From Triglochin maritima (lineage: Eukaryota; Streptophyta; Magnoliopsida; Alismatales; Juncaginaceae), in the NCBI GenBank assembly GCA_963682175.1, contig OY821771.1, positions 14,197,001 to 14,261,000 on the forward strand: a DNA stretch of 64,000 nucleotides, in the 5' to 3' direction. A program made the translations under genes and the position numbers. Under the pieces are notes generated by a model, which searched no databases, had not been told where the DNA came from, and worked only from the letters and a program-made list of their open reading frames with translations. Positions 1-9,232 of this stretch are shown here, piece by piece; position 1 is the first letter of the stretch; each line of letters begins with the position of its first letter.

Positions 1-217
1 TTTCTCTCCTGTGTTCCCTCGTCTTCTCCTCTACGCACATTCTTTGTTAGAAAAAAAAAGAAAAAAAAAAGTTTTGTTTTGTGTGTGTGCACCTTTGTGC
101 ATGCTTTCGTGGACACGAGACGAGAGTGGTTGTTTGACGAGGAGCGTTGTCAATCCGGCTTCGGTCATCGATTTCTCGACACCTCCCTCCTCTCGTGTCG
201 CACGCAGTCCGGGTTCA

Positions 218-3211
218 ATGGCTGCTAATTTCCGTGAGGAGGAGCAGTTGCTGGACCCACCTGTTCGACCAGTGCTTCCAGTTGTCGTTCCCATACCTCT
301 TCGTGATCGATGCTACCCGAGCCGTACAGCTCTACCCTCATGCATCGTATTACCAGAGGCTAATGGGAACCATTTTGAGGTTAAGCCTCAATTCATTTCC
401 ATGCTCCCTCATTTCACTGGGAAAGGTGACCCCTATATCTTTCTCAGGGAATTTGAGGAGGTCTGTGCTATGTTCAAGCTGCAACAACTTAGCACAGACT
501 CCATCCATCTTAGGCTCGTTCCTTTTGCACTAAAGGATGACGCCAAGAAGTGGTTGTACAGCAACCAGGCAAATTCCTTTAGGACTTGGGATGAGTTTCA
601 ATCTGTATTCCTCAAGAAGTACTTTCCTAATCATCGGACTCAAAAATTGAGGAACGAAATCAATTCGTTCTATCAACATGAGACCGAACCATTTCATGCA
701 TATCTTGAGAGGTTCAAAGAGCTACTATCCTCGTGCCCTCACCATGACATTGAGTTGTGGCGTCTTTGTCAGATTGTGTATGAGGGTCTTCACCTCCCGT
801 CCAGAACGCTCCTCGAGTCCATGTGTCAAGGAGAGTTCTTGGGAAAGGATGAAAGGGAGGCATGGGCCTTCCTAGAAGACCTCGCTGAGAAAACCATGCA
901 GTGGGAGAGTGTGAGGGAACCACCTGCATCATCTAGTATAGGAGCGAGGATCGCGAATGCAAACTCGACTAGATCGGGTACCGCATTTGCTATCGATACC
1001 ACTACGGCCACCGAGGCACGCATGGCGGCCTTAATGCGCCGTATGGACTCGATTGAGCTCCAAAACCAACAAAGTGCACCTCACATGTCTACATCTGGTC
1101 CAGTTCCCTGTCATTCATGTGGTAGGATAGGTCATGTAGAAAGCGAGTGTGAGTCCATTCCTCCTGAGATGGAGCGTGTCAACGCCGTCTATGATAGAGC
1201 CAGGAATGACCCATACTCATCATCTTATAATCCTGGATGGAGGAACCACCCCAATTTTTCATGGAACCAAACTAATGCCCCGGGTGGTCCTCCAAACTCC
1301 TCGAGACCACCTTACCAATCACACCAACCTCCCATGCATGCGCATTCCTATCAGCCACCCCAAGCGCAAACCACCAATCAATCGGGTTTCCCAAATTCCA
1401 ATAATATGGAAACCCGATTCAATTCGCTTGAGACCTTGACTCGTGGACTTGAAAACTCAATGAAAATTTTTATGTCTACCACAAGTCAAGTTCTCACTTC
1501 AAATCAGCAGACCATCAAATCTCTAGAGCTTCAGATGGGCCAATTGGCTCAGTCTGTACATGAAAGAGAGAGAGGGTCTTTTCCTAGCCAGCCTGAGGCT
1601 AACCCCCGCATGTACCAACAACAACAAATGCAAAATGAGAATGTGGTACCTCGGGGGAGGCAAGTGAACCATGTGGAGGAACCTGTTCACCATGTCAATT
1701 CCATTGTGACCTTAAGGAATGGAAAACAGGTTGACAATCACATTTCCTTGCCACACCCACCACCATCTATGCAGCCCCCCAGTGGGAATGGTGGTGAAGA
1801 AGAACCTGAAGGTGAGGGTAATACACCAAAGCTTTCTTCTCAGGCACAACAGAAAACCTACCTGCCAAAAGATCCCTATCCAAGTAGGTTAAACAAAAAG
1901 CAGAGTGACAACATGGACAAGATAGTAGAGGTGTTTAAGCAAGTAAAGGTTAACATCCCCTTGTTGGATGTCATCCAACAAATACCTCAATATGCCAAAG
2001 TGTTGAAGGATCTCTGCACAACCAAGAGGAAGACCAATGTTCCTAAGAAAGCATTCTTGGCTGCAAATATCAGCTCACTTTTGTCCAATCCTACCTACAC
2101 AAAATACAAGGACCCTGGGTGTCCTACTATTCAGTGTACGATAGGGGACACTAGATTGAGCAATATTTTGCTTGATTTAGGATCAGCGGTCAACCTCCTC
2201 CCATTCTCTGTTTATCAACAGTTGAACTTGGGAGAATTGAAACCAACTAAGATCACCCTCCAACTGGCGGATAGATCCATTCGTATTCCCATGGGGATTA
2301 TCGAGGACGTGCTTATCAAAGTTGGAGATTTTATATTTCCAGTCGATTTTGTTGTCCTCGATACCAATCCTGTTGCGAACACCCACTCTCAAATACCTTT
2401 GATTTTGGGTAGACCATTTCTGGCAACCTCCAATGCCTTGATTAATTGTAGAAATGGTCTCATGAAGCTCTCATTCGGTAACATGAGTGCCGAGTTTCAT
2501 GTGTTCAACTCTGGTAGGCAACAGGAACCCATGGATGAACCTTTAAATCTAAATCTCATCCGCCAATTGGAGAAAGCACCACAAAATCAACGAACACCCC
2601 TAACCCCAATGCAACCCATTGAGAATGTTCGTGGGCCCAGCGAAGACTCATTGCCTGTCTTTGCAATGCAACAGAGTGAGCTGGCCTCGAAAATGAATGT
2701 CCAAAGGGAGTGTTCGTTGTATGATTCAGTTGAGAGTACTAGTGAGGGTGAGACACCTCATCATATGCCTATTCCAGAAGGTGTCTCTACCTTATGTCCC
2801 ATGGCCATTGAGCCATTTGAGCTTCATTTTGACTCCAACAAGGACCCACCTATGACCGAGCTTATGCTTGATGATCTAAATGATGGTGGGAGGTCCTTGT
2901 TGGATGACTTGGGGAGAAGCCCCATTCTTAGTGATGCATGTCTGCTGCATCCATCGAATGAGCCTGAGGAACTCATTCCGATGCACCCGCCTATAGGTTG
3001 GAGGGTTTTCTTCGATGAGCAATTAAACCCTAGTGAGGCAACACAACTTCATTCTTCGATGTTGCCCACACCCAACCAATATCATGAGGGGTTCGAGCCT
3101 TTCAGCTTTGACCTTTCACCCCTCATGACACCTCAGAGTACCAGTGGAGTTTGCCCATCTCGGCAAGTCTCTGGTCCTCATGACTTGATGTTCTCATTTG
3201 ATGTTCCTTGA
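218..3211 (+). CDS. Athila-like Ty3/gypsy gag-protease polyprotein, intact ORF (element A)
   Basis: Capsid plus aspartic protease polyprotein of a retrotransposon, about 997 aa from the ATG at 218. The frame is open further upstream to position 11, but 218 matches where the related ORF of element B starts (22406). Seen: a retrotransposon gag domain from about residue 62 (motifs LPHFTGKGDPYIFLREFEEV, KKYFPNHRTQKLR); a CCHC zinc knuckle CHSCGRIGHVESEC at residues 298-311 for RNA binding; a proline/glutamine-rich linker; a retropepsin-like active site LLDLGSAVNLLP with the Asp at residue 653; then about 300 acidic residues of unknown function. Family knowledge: gag packages the RNA and the protease matures the polyprotein in cytoplasmic particles. 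Odd: no reverse transcriptase, RNase H or integrase follows, so this copy depends on enzymes from elsewhere. The Athila-like label rests on gag and protease style and on the PBS of element B. Confidence 0.85.
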   Translation: MAANFREEEQLLDPPVRPVLPVVVPIPLRDRCYPSRTALPSCIVLPEANGNHFEVKPQFISMLPHFTGKGDPYIFLREFEEVCAMFKLQQLSTDSIHLRLVPFALKDDAKKWLYSNQANSFRTWDEFQSVFLKKYFPNHRTQKLRNEINSFYQHETEPFHAYLERFKELLSSCPHHDIELWRLCQIVYEGLHLPSRTLLESMCQGEFLGKDEREAWAFLEDLAEKTMQWESVREPPASSSIGARIANANSTRSGTAFAIDTTTATEARMAALMRRMDSIELQNQQSAPHMSTSGPVPCHSCGRIGHVESECESIPPEMERVNAVYDRARNDPYSSSYNPGWRNHPNFSWNQTNAPGGPPNSSRPPYQSHQPPMHAHSYQPPQAQTTNQSGFPNSNNMETRFNSLETLTRGLENSMKIFMSTTSQVLTSNQQTIKSLELQMGQLAQSVHERERGSFPSQPEANPRMYQQQQMQNENVVPRGRQVNHVEEPVHHVNSIVTLRNGKQVDNHISLPHPPPSMQPPSGNGGEEEPEGEGNTPKLSSQAQQKTYLPKDPYPSRLNKKQSDNMDKIVEVFKQVKVNIPLLDVIQQIPQYAKVLKDLCTTKRKTNVPKKAFLAANISSLLSNPTYTKYKDPGCPTIQCTIGDTRLSNILLDLGSAVNLLPFSVYQQLNLGELKPTKITLQLADRSIRIPMGIIEDVLIKVGDFIFPVDFVVLDTNPVANTHSQIPLILGRPFLATSNALINCRNGLMKLSFGNMSAEFHVFNSGRQQEPMDEPLNLNLIRQLEKAPQNQRTPLTPMQPIENVRGPSEDSLPVFAMQQSELASKMNVQRECSLYDSVESTSEGETPHHMPIPEGVSTLCPMAIEPFELHFDSNKDPPMTELMLDDLNDGGRSLLDDLGRSPILSDACLLHPSNEPEELIPMHPPIGWRVFFDEQLNPSEATQLHSSMLPTPNQYHEGFEPFSFDLSPLMTPQSTSGVCPSRQVSGPHDLMFSFDVP

Positions 3212-4821
3212 CCAAATGATTATGAGAATATTTTGGTTGATGTATATATCTTTCAAAAAAACAAAAAAAAACAAAAAAAAGAAAAGAAAAAAAGTGTGTA
3301 ATAAAAGACTCCTGCAGTGAGCATCGATTGTTGTGGGCCCCAACCCTTGTGTACTTGGGCCCAATCTCTTCACGTATTTATCTCCCTTCTTCAGCTTCTC
3401 ACAGGTTTTGAGGGAATTTGGGTTTGTGTCCATCAACATGACCCTGAACGTCCCTTTGTACTTCATGTTGGTGAGATCTTTCCTTTTTCATGCATGTATC
3501 CATGTAGTATCTTGTTCACATTCATTGAGGACAATGCATGAAGTAGGTGTGGGGGGGTGTTTTACGTGTGTACATAGTCGAGTCTTTTCTTTTGATTTTT
3601 TGTTTTCTTTTGTGTGCATTGTTAGGGTCATGTTAGTGTGCCGCATTTAACATTGATATATCTGCTTGCCATGATCCTTGGGTGACTTGTCTTCTTTTGC
3701 TTGCCTAGTGCTTTAAAATTTTCACATTTCTTTCAAAATCTTCATGTGTTTGCGAAAGAAAATGTTTTTGTAGGTTTTGCGTGTGTTTAGCATGTGCAAA
3801 ACCGTTGAGAGGCAAAGTAAAAAGAAAGCTCCCAAAATTGTCTTGAACTTGATGCATTAGGATTTCTAGTTTACTGTCTTTAGGTCTTATCGAGTCGTTA
3901 GGATGCACCCCGGTTTTCCCTCGGGGGGCGTGTAATCATAGGGTTTCAGCACTCAAACATTTAAAGAAGTCCACCCTGAACCTAGTGAGTCAAATAATTC
4001 GTGTATGTTAGTATAATGAAGTTTGTCGTAGTCAATGGCCCTTAATCTCTTTTTGTGAAACTTAAGTGTAGGGGTTTTGGTTCCCATGTAGATAAATAAA
4101 TAAGTGGTGTTCTCTCTTCTCGCACGGCTCCTATCACTCGGGAAAGTAGGTCTGAGGGGACTTTGTGCCTGGTGCTTTCGAGTCATCTGACTTGGGATGC
4201 GCCGACCGAATGCCCGTTACACGGGTGGTAGGGATCGCCCTATGTGGAGATTTGGGGGAAGGTGTACGTGATAGTGTAAGTCCTCATAGGCAATGATGCA
4301 CGAAACCTGACCCTGGGAGAATCAAACACCAACCAATAAAATGCTCCAAAGAAAAGAAAGAAAAAAAGAAAGAAAAAAAAGAGAGAGAAAAAAAAGTCAA
4401 ATAAGAACCAAAATGGACTTTACACGTTGTATCACATTCAGAAGTTAAGGTTGCCCATGTCTTTCACTTAATTCCTTAGTTAACTCTCACGAATAACTCA
4501 TTAGGCTAGGTGTGTGGACTGATTACATATATAGAGTCGACCCGTAGTATTACCGCATCCCATGATCGACAAAATAAGTCCAACGAGTCGTGTAGCTAGA
4601 TTGATTAATGCATCTTGTTCGGATTTTGTGGGTATATCCGCTGAAACCCCTCAGGAGACAACACTCCTCCTCCTTGGCGACAAGGAGGTTTAACGGCTTG
4701 TTGCACGTACTAAGTGCAACCGTGATTCCTACGAAAGTGAGTTAGGATTTCTTGTTTTTCGTATGCTTTTCTCTTTCTTTGTTTTGCTCGGGACTAGCAA
4801 AAGTTAGGTGTGGGGGTATTT
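3212..4821 (+). mobile_element. Non-coding 3' internal region of element A with polypurine tracts
   Basis: No long ORF. It opens with an A-rich run (3254-3295). At about 3526-3558 lies a block ending in a G-run (GGTGTGGGGGGG) like the internal polypurine tract that in Athila-type elements follows pol, as if pol had been removed between gag-pro and this point. A purine tract of GAAA units lies at 4341-4396, an inverted-repeat hairpin at 4700-4720, and the terminal polypurine tract (GTTAGGTGTGGGGG) just before the LTR. The same order recurs at 7826-9080, and parts of it at 25716-25965 and 31488-31945. Weak ORFs here are not supported. Confidence 0.75.
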
Positions 4822-6232
4822 GATTGACATCATTTCATGCTCATATTTGTATCTTATATCCATTATCTTTCACCTAAACAATGCTATGTCACGAGTTTTA
4901 TGTTTAGTTTTCAGGAATAAATAGGTTTGAAGAGATGAAGCATAAAAGGACCCAAAAGCTGGGAAAAAGGACTGAATTGTGAGATCTAGGGACCAAGATG
5001 CAAGGGAGAAGGACCTGAATGTAAGACAGAAGGACCTAAGAGCAAAACAGAATACTCCACACCATCATGGGGAGTATTTTACCAATTCTAGTCGGGTCGG
5101 AGCTCCAACAAGTCGAGTAACCGCATCAAAGACCAATAATACCAGAAAGCAAAGCCCACAACAAATTCCAACACGATCCGACAATTTTGGACCGCCAATT
5201 GGCGGTGTTGGACTGCTAATTGGCGGTCCATATTGCTCAGGATCCGTCGAAATTTCTCCTGGACTTGTATTAATGTTCGTTTAGGCTATTTTTGGTATTG
5301 GTTTAGTCCCACATCGGGGGATTGTCCCCGATTAGCTTTTTCCATGCTTATAAATAGAACTCTTCACCTCCTATTGTAATCACTCTATATTTTAAGTGGC
5401 TATTCTTCCTACTAGAAGTGAGGCCTTGAAGCACACACTAAAGTAGGAGGATGCTACTTTTAATGTGAGTCATTTTATCAATAAATTTTGTGTTTCTTTC
5501 ATTATTTTGTTTATGCTTCTTTTATTGTTTATGCATGTTTTAGCTTAATCATCTTTTATTTCTAGCTTAGTTTTAATATGCTTTCTTTGCTTAGTTTAAT
5601 AATTAGTGTAATGCTTAGTGAGTAGTTCCATCCCCTTTGGGGGGTGGAGTAGATGTACATACATGCATTAGAGAATAGGATGAATGCTTTATTTTTGATG
5701 TGTTGATAAAACATGAATGTATGCTTGCTTGTTTAGGATAGAATTTATAACTTGATGAGTTTTGCCAAAATAATTAGACACCTCTCATGCTTGTTTAGGT
5801 TCTGAAATAAACAACTTGCATATGTAAATGTTAATCAACTAAGTTGGTGAATAGATTGATAGGTTTTGCCATAACATTTAGACACTTCCTATGCTTGATA
5901 AACACCACCTTCATGTGCTTAAAGAATGTATTCTACACCCACCTCTTTGCATGTGTGCACTCACTCCACCCCTTAGGGGTTTACCCATTCCTGAATTCCA
6001 GCACTTCTATTTTGTTCTTAGCTTAGTTTTTATTTGATCGTTTGTTTCTTTCTTTCACATTTCATACTTCTTAGAGTAGTGTAGTGTAGGTTAGCATAAA
6101 CATCTTTCTTCCCCTATTTTTTCCACTCGATTTCGTACAAGCAAGAGACTACTCACCTCCCTGAGGACGACCCGTACTTGCCACCGCTTCATCGCGGCCG
6201 TGCACTTGCGGTTTAAAATAAAACGTTCAACA
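4822..6232 (+). repeat. 3' LTR of Athila-like element A
   Basis: Begins TGATTGACATC directly after a polypurine tract and ends GTTCAACA, giving 1411 bp with canonical TG...CA ends. It aligns by eye along its length with the minus-strand solo LTR at 39960-41451 and, less closely, with the LTRs of element B (15085 and 31946). Inside are a palindrome block (5189-5229), a TATA box (5349) and the conserved end segment with CCGTACTTGCCACCGC. The 5' LTR lies left of the window, so the target-site duplication cannot be checked. Confidence 0.85.
5306..5356 (+). promoter_or_regulatory. LTR promoter: snRNA-type USE plus TATA box
   Basis: GTCCCACATCG at 5306-5316 matches the plant snRNA upstream sequence element RTCCCACATCG exactly. 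A TATAAATA box follows at 5349-5356, 32 bp downstream. Between them an inverted repeat (CGGGG...CCCCG, 5315-5330) overlaps the last bases of the element. The same arrangement is at 15594-15644 and, with changes, in the other LTR copies. A promoter role for the TATA box in an LTR is expected; snRNA-type factor use is inference. Confidence 0.6.
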
Positions 6233-6280
6233 TGAAGCCATGCTAGAAATTACGGATAAGTAATGAAATTTAGCTCACAA

Positions 6281-6293
6281 GACTCTGATACCA
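6281..6293 (-). other. Primer-binding site of element D
   Basis: Minus-strand TGGTATCAGAGTC, two bases inside the LTR end, resembling the 3' end complement of initiator tRNA-Met used by many plant Copia and some gypsy elements. It sets the minus orientation of element D. Confidence 0.7.
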
Positions 6294-6295
6294 AA

Positions 6296-7812
6296 TGTAG
6301 GATCGTAAGGGTCTCTAATATTAATCACTTTTAGGCTAATTGCCAACTTGTTTAAGCAATCAAGTATACAAATAGGAACTTAAACAAATCAACAAGCAAG
6401 TAAAGAATACAAGGCAAACCACAAAGAAGGCACAAGATTTTTATAGAGGTTCGACCTCCTCCTACTTCCTCTCTTGCTAGCTCCGCTTGATCTCCCTCGA
6501 GCTCCGCTCACGTCTTCACTATCAACCTCGTTCTGGGCCGAGATTAAGCCTTTTACAAAACAAGCTCCACGAACACCCTCGTGAGCTTGATTTTCTTCTC
6601 TCACAATCCGAGAGGAACACTTTGGGGTTTCATCGAAGTCCTTGCTTCCTTGAACAACAATGTTGAGTTGAACACACTCTCTAACTTGAACACACTTAGC
6701 TTAGGATACGGAATTGATACTTAAGTGTGGAAGAGTAAGCTCGGAGAGTAGATTTGGGGATTGGGAGACTTGGAGTTTTCTCTTAAGTGTATATGACAAA
6801 TGGAAGTGTAAGAGTTGTGTAATTGTGTCATAGGAACACCTATTTATAATCTCTAAGTGAGTTATAGCCGTTGGGACAAGTTTGGTAAGTGTTTGTGGAA
6901 GAAACACACAACAGCAAATTTCAAGACCCAAAACTGAATGAGTTCGGTCGACCGGATCAGGCAGAACGGTCGACCGTTTGGCAAAATTGAACTCGGTTCA
7001 GTCGACCGATAAAGGTGTGGTCGACCGGATAAGGCTATAACTTAGGTACACTTAAGTTATTGGTCAAACACCGAATAAGGTTCGGTCGACCGAAAACTAA
7101 CAGGCTCTACGGGGTTGACAAACATGATCAAATTCGGTCGATCGAAACATAGTCCACGGTCGACCAAAAACCAACAGGCAGTTTGGGTTTATCGTGACAT
7201 CTTAAGTTCGGTCGACCGAACAAGGTCCTCAGTTGACCAATAGGAAAAAGTATTTTGTGGTATTTGTAAATAATACGAATATGACTGTTGGTATAATATG
7301 ACAATTCTAACGGTCGGAAATTTGTGTTGACTCGGTCGATCGAAAAGATCTGGACGGTCGATAGAAACCGGGCAGTAAAACACTAATAGGATAATTGATC
7401 ACTCGGTCGACCGAACGGTCTATTTCAGTTGACCGAACGTGGCTAGACAATTCTTATTTTGGTTTGGTGTTTTCCGGTCTATGTTTGGGTGATATATTGA
7501 AGTCCAAATTATATGAAATTTTGTGTGTGACTTCTATAGGGAACCTAATGTGTGTTTGTGTTGATTTTAGCTCAAGTATGCTCAATTACACATAGTTCCT
7601 AGGACTCAAAGTAAATCAAGATTACATGTCTTCAATATAGCTTTAATACATGTCTTGACTTGATTTCCTTTCTTCCTTGAGTCTTGATCACCTGTAGAGG
7701 TTAGCACAATACAATATATATGCTATGCAATATGTGTGCTACTCTACATGATTATAATTAAGATTATGTTGATTAAATCATCAAAACATAGATTAAGGCC
7801 AAAAATCCAACA
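6296..7812 (-). repeat. LTR of a minus-strand retrotransposon (element D)
   Basis: Read on the minus strand it starts TGTTGGATTTTTGG (at 7812) and ends CGATCCTACA (at 6296), 1517 bp. It is followed at 6293-6281 by TGGTATCAGAGTC, a primer-binding site of the initiator-Met tRNA type, so this is a 5' LTR. Its downstream internal sequence is visible only from 6280 to 6233, where element A's LTR ends; element A therefore probably sits inside element D. Superfamily unknown because no coding part is visible. Small ORFs within it look incidental. It contains the palindrome cluster at 6944-7436. Confidence 0.75.
6944..7436. repeat. Cluster of about 13 GGTCGACC-type palindromes
   Basis: The core CGGTCGACCG and close variants (GGTCGATCG, AGTTGACCG) occur about 13 times in roughly 490 bp, often as pairs 20-30 bp apart, and nowhere else at this density. 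The full core is a perfect palindrome centred on GTCGAC. The cluster lies inside the element D LTR. Isolated copies also occur at about 15034-15060 and 33428-33462, on the two outer flanks of element B. Confidence 0.8.
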
Positions 7813-9232
7813 ATACCATGATTGCATACATTAGGACAATGCATGAAGTAAGTGTGTGTGGGGGGAGGGGGTGCTTGACATTTCTATATATATGTGGAGT
7901 CAAGTCTTTTTTCACTTTTTTTGTTTTCTTTTGTGTGTATTGTTAGGGTCATGTTAGTGTGCTGCAATTTACATTGATATATTTGTTATACCATGATCCT
8001 TGGGTGACTTGCCTTCTTTTGCTTGCCTAGTTCTTTAAAATTTTCTTTTCCTTCAAAATCTTCATGTGTTTGCGAAAGAAAATGTTTTGTGGGGTTTTGT
8101 GTGTGTTCAGCATGTGCAAAACCGTTGAGAGGCAAACTAAAAAGGAAGCTCCCATAATTGACTTGAACATGATGCATTAGGATGCACCCTGGTTTTCCAT
8201 CAGGGGAAGTGTAATCATACGGTTTCAGTACTCAAATAAATAATGAGGTCCACCCTGAACCTAGTGAGTCGAATAATTTGTGTTTGTTAGTATAAGTAAG
8301 TTTGTCGTAGTCAGGGACCCTTAAATTTCTGTTATGAAACATTAAATGTAGGGGTTTTGGTTCATGTGTAGATAAGAAATAAGTGAATAAAGTGTTCTCT
8401 CTTCTCGTACAGCTCATATCCCTCGATTAATTAGTTCGAGGGGATTTTGTGCCTGGCTTTCGAGTCATCTGACTTGGGATGTACCGACCGAACTCCCATT
8501 ACACGGGTGGTAGGGATCGCCCTATGTGGAGATTTAGGGGAAGGTGAACGTGATGGTGTAAGTCCTCATAGGAAATGATGCATGAAACCTGACCTTGGGA
8601 GAATTAATCACCAACTAGTAAAAGAAAAACAAAAAAGAAAGAAAAAGATGAGAAAAAAATACAAATAAGAACCTTAATGGACTTCACACGATGTATCATT
8701 TGAGAATGTTAAGGTTGCTCACGTCTTTCACGAATGGTTCCCTATGCTAGGTGTGTGGACTGGATACAGATATATAGTCAGCTCGTAGGATTACCATGTC
8801 CAATGATTGACAAAAGTAGGTCCGACGAGTCATGTTGCTAGGGTGAATAATGCATCAATGTTCGGATTTTATGGGTATATCCGTTGAAACCCCTTAGGAG
8901 ACACCACTCCTCCTCCTTTGCGAAAAGATTTTTAATGGCTTGTTGCACGTGCTAAGTGCAACCGTGATTCCCACAAAAGTGAGTTAGGATTTCTCCATTT
9001 TTTGTATGCTTTTCCTTTCTTTCATATTTTCTCTTTCTTTGTTTTGGTCGGGACTAGAAAAAGGTAAGTGTGGGGGTATTTGATTAGTAGCATATCATAC
9101 ATTCTATTCATGTTATATATTCTTTATTCTTACCCCAATTTTGTGCTACTCGAGTGTTTGTTTGTGGTATTTCAGGTATTAGGTAATAAAGAAGAGAAAT
9201 AAAGAAAATATGACTGAAATGTAAGAAGAGAG
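7813..9232 (+). mobile_element. Athila-like 3' internal region and truncated LTR (A')
   Basis: From 7826 this parallels 3520-4821 of element A: internal G-rich tract, the CCTGAACCTAGTGAGTC block, purine tract at 8622-8660, hairpin at 8942-8962 and terminal polypurine tract before 9084. An LTR start (TGATTAGTAGCATATCAT) follows at about 9084 and is cut at 9232 by the Copia LTR. The left edge (7813) abuts the minus-strand LTR of element D. No coding capacity. Confidence 0.75.

Noticed and set aside
6389..6604. 71-aa minus-strand ORF
   Set aside because: Inside the LTR of element D; no domain, probably incidental.
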